Of a stretch of 7,592 bases of DNA, positions 6,212-7,592 are shown in pieces. Numbering within the stretch: the first letter of the stretch is position 1; each line of letters begins with the position of its first letter. The notes beneath the pieces are model-generated. The model did no database searches. It saw nothing but the letters and a program-made list of their open reading frames with translations, and was not told the DNA's origin. Both the position numbers and the translations under genes were made by a program. The stretch lies in NCBI GenBank assembly GCA_964645985.1, contig CAZYCC010000075.1, forward strand, positions 1-7,592, written 5' to 3'. The DNA comes from CAZYCC01 sp964645985 (lineage in GTDB: Bacteria; Bacillota; Clostridia; Oscillospirales; CAG-272).

Positions 6212-6823
6212 ATGGGCGAAACCGAAACAATGCGAGTAGGCGGGGTGGACTGGCTGCCGCTGCGGCGCGGGGAGGGGCGGGTGCTGCTTCTTTCGCGGGA
6301 CATCCTTGCGCTGCTGCCTTACGACAGCGATTTTGACGAGGAGACTTGGGGCAGCTGCGAGCTGCGCGGCTACCTCAATGGGGAGTTTCTCGCGCGCTTC
6401 ACCGAGGGGGAGCGCTCCCGCATCCTCGAGACCGAGGTTTTTACCGGGAAAAACCCGTGGTACGATACGCCCGGCGGCGAGGCGACCCGCGATCGCGTGT
6501 TCCTGCTCTCCATTGAGGAGGCGGTCGGCTATTTCGGCGACACCCTCCCCGACCGCAGCTGCGCGCTCGATCTTGACGGCGGAAGATATGTTCCCGCCGT
6601 AGGCGGGGGCGGCGGGTTCTTCTCGGGGGCGGGAGACGGCGCGCGCCGCGCGCTCTTCGAGGGGCGGCCCGGCTACTGGTGGCTGCGCTCTCCCGGGGTG
6701 CATCACAGCAGCGCCGCCGTCGTGATGGACGATGGAGGAATCGCCGTGCTGGGGTTTGACCTCGCGGCCGCCGTGGATGTGTCCGGCGTGGGCGTGCGCC
6801 CCGCTCTTTGGCTTCGGGAGTGA
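6212..6823 (+). CDS. DUF6273 domain protein
   Basis: The protein is 203 residues and is almost entirely one DUF6273 domain, a family of unknown function common in Clostridia. The recognisable blocks are VDWLPL (12-17), VLLLSRDIL (24-32), TWGSCELRGYLNGEF (45-59), DRVFLLSIEEAVGYF (94-108), YWWLRSPG (155-162) and GVGVRPALWL (192-201). There is no signal peptide or membrane helix, so it should be cytoplasmic; relatives often carry this domain as the C-terminal part of larger or secreted proteins. GGGGAG six bases before the ATG is a good ribosome site. It lies 58 bp after yitT with no visible terminator between them, which suggests co-transcription. The 3' end runs straight into the repeat at 6828. 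Confidence 0.88.
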   Translation: MGETETMRVGGVDWLPLRRGEGRVLLLSRDILALLPYDSDFDEETWGSCELRGYLNGEFLARFTEGERSRILETEVFTGKNPWYDTPGGEATRDRVFLLSIEEAVGYFGDTLPDRSCALDLDGGRYVPAVGGGGGFFSGAGDGARRALFEGRPGYWWLRSPGVHHSSAAVVMDDGGIAVLGFDLAAAVDVSGVGVRPALWLRE

Positions 6824-6827
6824 CTCC

Positions 6828-7145
6828 CTGCTTTGTCGGGATTTCGGGGAATCCCTCGGGGATGTTGTTCCGGGGAAAACGGAACTGCCCCTATCGTGAG
6901 GCGAACTGCCCCGCTGCGGGGGGAAGGTGTGAGGCAACCGCAATTTGTCGAAATTTCGACTGCTACCTCTAAGATTTAGTTTTCGGGGAACCGATGTGCC
7001 CCTATCGTAAGTTGAACTGCCGTTTCTAAATATAGTTTTCGGGGAACCCCCACTACCTCCCGGTCATTTCCACTTCCGCGAGCCGCACCTACTGTTTTCG
7101 TGGCGGGAGCTGCCACCTCGCTCCTCCGGGGGAGTGCTCTTTCCC
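6828..7145 (+). repeat. Dispersed 3'-end repeat, right copy
   Basis: The element begins within about 5 bp of the DUF6273 stop and reads in the same direction as that gene. Its final 90 bases (7056-7145) match the reverse complement of 1-90 at 79 positions. Near the gene end there are hairpins GGGATT/AATCCC (6838-6855, loop of 6) and GTTCCG/CGGAAC (6867-6885, loop of 7), neither followed by a T-run. A 14-bp perfect palindrome GTCGAAATTTCGAC lies at 6947-6960. Compared with the left copy it has about 60 extra bases (around 6912-6975), which include this palindrome. Confidence 0.8.
6949..6990 (+). repeat. 42-bp direct repeat, copy 1
   Basis: This block runs from CGAAATTTCGAC through CTACCTCTAAGATTTAG to TTTTCGGGGAA. 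It recurs at 7403-7443 with one substitution (T to A after CGAC) and one missing G. It is far better conserved than the modules around it, which suggests a recent duplication or stronger constraint. Confidence 0.85.
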
Positions 7146-7148
7146 GAA

Positions 7149-7237
7149 AGAGCCCTCCCCCGGCTCTCTCGAGAAGCGGCCAAGGGGGGCTTTCCCCCTT
7201 GAATCCCCTACCAAGGGGGAGCTGCGCTCCCCCTTGG
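7149..7237 (+). repeat. Three consecutive strong hairpins
   Basis: The first is AGAGCC/GGCTCT (7149-7167, loop of 7). The second is CAAGGGGG/CCCCCTTG (7181-7201, loop GCTTT). The third is CCAAGGGGGAGC/GCTCCCCCTTGG (7211-7237), a perfect 12-pair stem with a three-base loop. The second and third share the CAAGGGGG arm, so arms can also pair across hairpins. No T-run follows, so they are not classical terminators, although a stem of 12 pairs could stabilise or end an RNA coming from the upstream gene. Similar CAAGGGGG-type intergenic palindromes are familiar in high-GC Clostridia. Confidence 0.75.
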
Positions 7238-7402
7238 AACCCCCACATAACGAACTGTTTCGGGGTGCGGGGTGTGTTCCTCAAAGCGAGGTAGATTCGT
7301 GACGCAGGGGAAGCACAAAGAGATTGATAGAATATTCGGAAGCGAAACGTTTTCTCTGCCCTTCGGGGGATGGGGTGTTTTCGGGGGGCGGGGTGAGGAT
7401 TG
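7238..7402. other. Intergenic stretch without a recognised feature
   Basis: I see no gene, strong hairpin or good promoter here. TAGAAT at 7328-7333 resembles a -10 box but has no -35 box at the right distance. Confidence 0.5.
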
Positions 7403-7443
7403 CGAAATTTCGACAGCTACCTCTAAGATTTAGTTTTCGGGAA
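7403..7443 (+). repeat. 42-bp direct repeat, copy 2
   Basis: This near-identical second copy of 6949-6990 lies 454 bp downstream. It retains the palindrome CGAAATTTCG (7403-7412) and is followed by two more of the 45-50 nt modules to about 7532. A further copy of the larger repeat therefore seems to begin here and run past the window. Confidence 0.85.
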
Positions 7444-7592
7444 GCCCACTGCCTCTGTCGTAATTTCCCCTGCTCCTTATGAGCGGGGTGTTTCGGATAG
7501 GTGACTGCCCCTCATCGTGATTTTGCGCTGCCCCGCTCGCCCTCGCGGGGTGTATCGCTCCCCCCGCACTGTTCCGTTTCCGCGGCGGCGCG

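Larger units (their letters stand above)
6885..7532 (+). repeat. Recurring 45-50 nt modules
   Basis: A module of approximately AGTTTTCGGGGAACC, a few bases, CTGCCCCTATCGTAA, about eight bases and CTGCC occurs five times on this strand. The CTGCC-to-CTGCC parts are at 6885-6910, 6996-7021, 7053-7077, 7449-7473 and 7505-7532. The AGTTTTC parts start at 6978, 7034 and 7432, with a weaker TTTCGG at 7491. In the left repeat three more lie on the minus strand (about 180-210, 124-172 and 70-110). The two CTGCC halves keep a separation of about 20-23 bases. Confidence 0.65.

Noticed and set aside
1..7145. The inverted repeats as ends of a 7-kb transposon or integrated element
   Set aside because: There is no transposase, integrase or target duplication, the interior holds the housekeeping gene pheS, and extra copies of the repeat modules lie outside the supposed right end (7403-7532).
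6885..7532. A CRISPR array
   Set aside because: The modules are too diverged and irregularly spaced, there are no unique spacers of constant length, and there are no cas genes.

Overview
The window is GC-rich with strongly G/C-biased third codon positions. The four convincing genes are an anchored HtrA protease with a Gly/Tyr/Ser-rich cytoplasmic tail, a Firmicutes-type PheS with a CxxC-x4-CxxC insert, a YitT-family membrane protein and a DUF6273 protein. Together they suggest a high-GC Clostridia member (Bacillota), probably an Oscillospirales-like gut lineage. That placement is inference from protein style; no marker here fixes it.

Layout. Positions 1-263 hold a copy of a dispersed intergenic repeat on the minus strand. 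It lies just beyond the 3' end of htrA, which runs leftward (2027 to 309). A 1.65-kb gene-free stretch (2094-3740) separates htrA from the divergent pheS. From left to right it contains: a minus-strand terminator-like hairpin (2503-2522); five degenerate copies of a core motif spaced about 70 bp apart (2572-2890); a run of perfect hairpins (2903-3217); a near-consensus minus-strand sigma-70 promoter (3118-3146); a 105-bp array of fifteen 7-bp units (3233-3337); and a near-consensus plus-strand promoter (3389-3417) with a leader of about 315 nt in front of pheS. Next come pheS (3741-4793, no pheT after it), yitT (5017-6153) and a DUF6273 gene (6212-6823), all on the plus strand. Positions 6828-7592 contain no gene. 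They carry a second copy of the 3'-end repeat, in the same orientation relative to its upstream gene, then strong hairpins and further copies of the repeat's modules.

The genes do not form one pathway. PheS is the tRNA-charging catalytic subunit. HtrA handles protein quality control outside the membrane. YitT and the DUF6273 protein have no established biochemical role; they are 58 bp apart and may be co-transcribed.

The points most worth following are non-coding. First, a composite repeat family of about 300 bp lies immediately downstream of both outward-facing gene ends and contains a recurring 45-50 nt module. Second, a possible minus-strand RNA of about 610 nt is bounded by a TTGACA-17-TAAAAT promoter and a hairpin plus U-tract, and it spans the 70-bp repeat array. 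Neither matches an RNA or repeat family that I recognise. All alignments and pairings were done by eye.
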